A stretch of 64,000 bases of DNA from Bacteroidaceae bacterium (lineage in GTDB: Bacteria; Bacteroidota; Bacteroidia; Bacteroidales; Bacteroidaceae): NCBI GenBank assembly GCA_902362595.1, contig CABIXF010000001.1, positions 62,001 through 126,000 on the forward strand. Reading direction: 5' to 3'. Made by a program: the position numbers and the translations under genes. The first letter of the stretch is position 1, and the number at the start of each line of letters is the position of its first letter. Shown in pieces: positions 63,610 to 64,000 of this stretch. Below the pieces are notes generated by a model that saw only the letters and a list, made by a program, of their open reading frames with translations, did not search any database and had not been told where the DNA came from.

Positions 63610-64000
63610 CTCTTTGTTTCTTCTTCAACCATAAATAATACCCGCTGAGTGGAAGTACGCCTCCGATAAAAGCTGCCAGGAAATAGAGTATCTTTGTATA
63701 GATACCTCCCCAGCTTCCGGTGTGGAAGGCATAGAACCAGCCTTTCAGTTTCTGTGCGCGAGGCACTTCCGCATAGGTTGTGGTTTCTGTAATCTCTCCG
63801 CTTTTCGGATTGAATTTCAGGGTATCCGTACGGCGTAATTGCTGTCCCTGGATAACTTGTATCTTTTTTTCTTCTATACGGAGCGAAGTGTAGCCGGTGT
63901 ATTTTGCCTGTACTTCCTGGATTGCTTTGTCCCAAGCCGTATAATCGGTTTGTTTCTTTCCTCCTTTCTTGGCACGTGCATCGTTTTCCTTTTGTGGGAG
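63599..64000 (-). CDS. PepSY-associated membrane protein, C-terminal part, cut by window edge
   Basis: The minus strand is open from the window edge down to a TGA at 63599-63601, giving 133 residues of the C-terminus. It has a beta-rich PepSY-like stretch (KYTGYTSLRIEEKKIQV), the motif FHTGSWGG that marks PepSY_TM proteins, and a final membrane helix (LYFLAAFIGGVLPLSGYYLWL) ending in KKKQRATR. Proteins of this family are often iron-uptake-associated oxidoreductases or regulators of extracellular proteases. Its start and partners lie outside the window. Confidence 0.85.
   Translation of the reverse strand, partial: LPQKENDARAKKGGKKQTDYTAWDKAIQEVQAKYTGYTSLRIEEKKIQVIQGQQLRRTDTLKFNPKSGEITETTTYAEVPRAQKLKGWFYAFHTGSWGGIYTKILYFLAAFIGGVLPLSGYYLWLKKKQRATR

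Overview
The window is a Bacteroidales chromosome segment, most like Bacteroides or Phocaeicola. The evidence is a SusC/SusD pair, hybrid two-component (HTCS) regulators, many secreted glycoside hydrolases, and about twenty promoters of the Bacteroides type (TAnnTTTG at -7, often with TTG or TTTG 19-20 bases upstream). The gene order argR-GNAT-argG-argC-argD with proC nearby and the order rplM-rpsI-rpsB-tsf point the same way. No rRNA, tRNA, insertion sequence, prophage or CRISPR array was seen.

Layout. 1-2005 is the sensor half of an HTCS regulator cut by the window edge. 2341-7733 holds a THUMP-like methyltransferase and then an ABC transporter / duplicated FtsX permease / head-GIN protein operon behind a sigma-54-like promoter. 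8042-10909 (minus) is a lipoprotein / Ca-Na antiporter / lipoprotein cluster. 11139-18031 is a plant-glycan cluster without SusCD: a double GH43, a GH51 with a GH43-like N-terminal piece, and a GH35 beta-galactosidase, which suits arabinan or arabinogalactan side chains of pectin. 18223-36314 is mostly housekeeping: glutamate synthase small-chain family, purB, a pseudouridine synthase with a long Arg/Gly/Asn tail, asnS, rplM-rpsI-rpsB-tsf, gpmI, rpmH, efp, type B L31, class II fructose-bisphosphate aldolase and a YgjP-like metallopeptidase, with a stand-alone GH95 gene inside.

36405-53841 is the main accessory region. An MFS exporter is followed by a complete HTCS regulator, which faces a polysaccharide utilization locus on the minus strand. 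In transcription order that locus is GH89, an HGSNAT/NagX-like membrane acetyltransferase, SusC, SusD, a strong terminator, then GH92 and GH28 from their own promoter. GH89 (the NAGLU family) beside an HGSNAT-like acetyltransferase matches the enzyme pair that finishes heparan sulfate breakdown in animal lysosomes. A direct repeat at 21-22 base spacing sits just upstream of the GH89 promoter and is a good candidate HTCS operator.

54018-64000 holds a MATE exporter, a small membrane protein, and the arginine/proline cluster (argR, a GNAT acyltransferase, argG, argC, argD, proC). A sialate O-acetylesterase gene on the opposite strand sits between argD and proC. Two ArgR-box-like sites precede argR. 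A methyltransferase and the end of a PepSY membrane protein close the window.

Unusual non-coding DNA includes two intergenic arrays of short palindromes, each with an exact 22-base period (7883-7984 and 33435-33516). Three other intergenic regions (25671-25760, 26729-26793, 59313-59396) carry foldback elements built from repeated short words facing their reverse complements.
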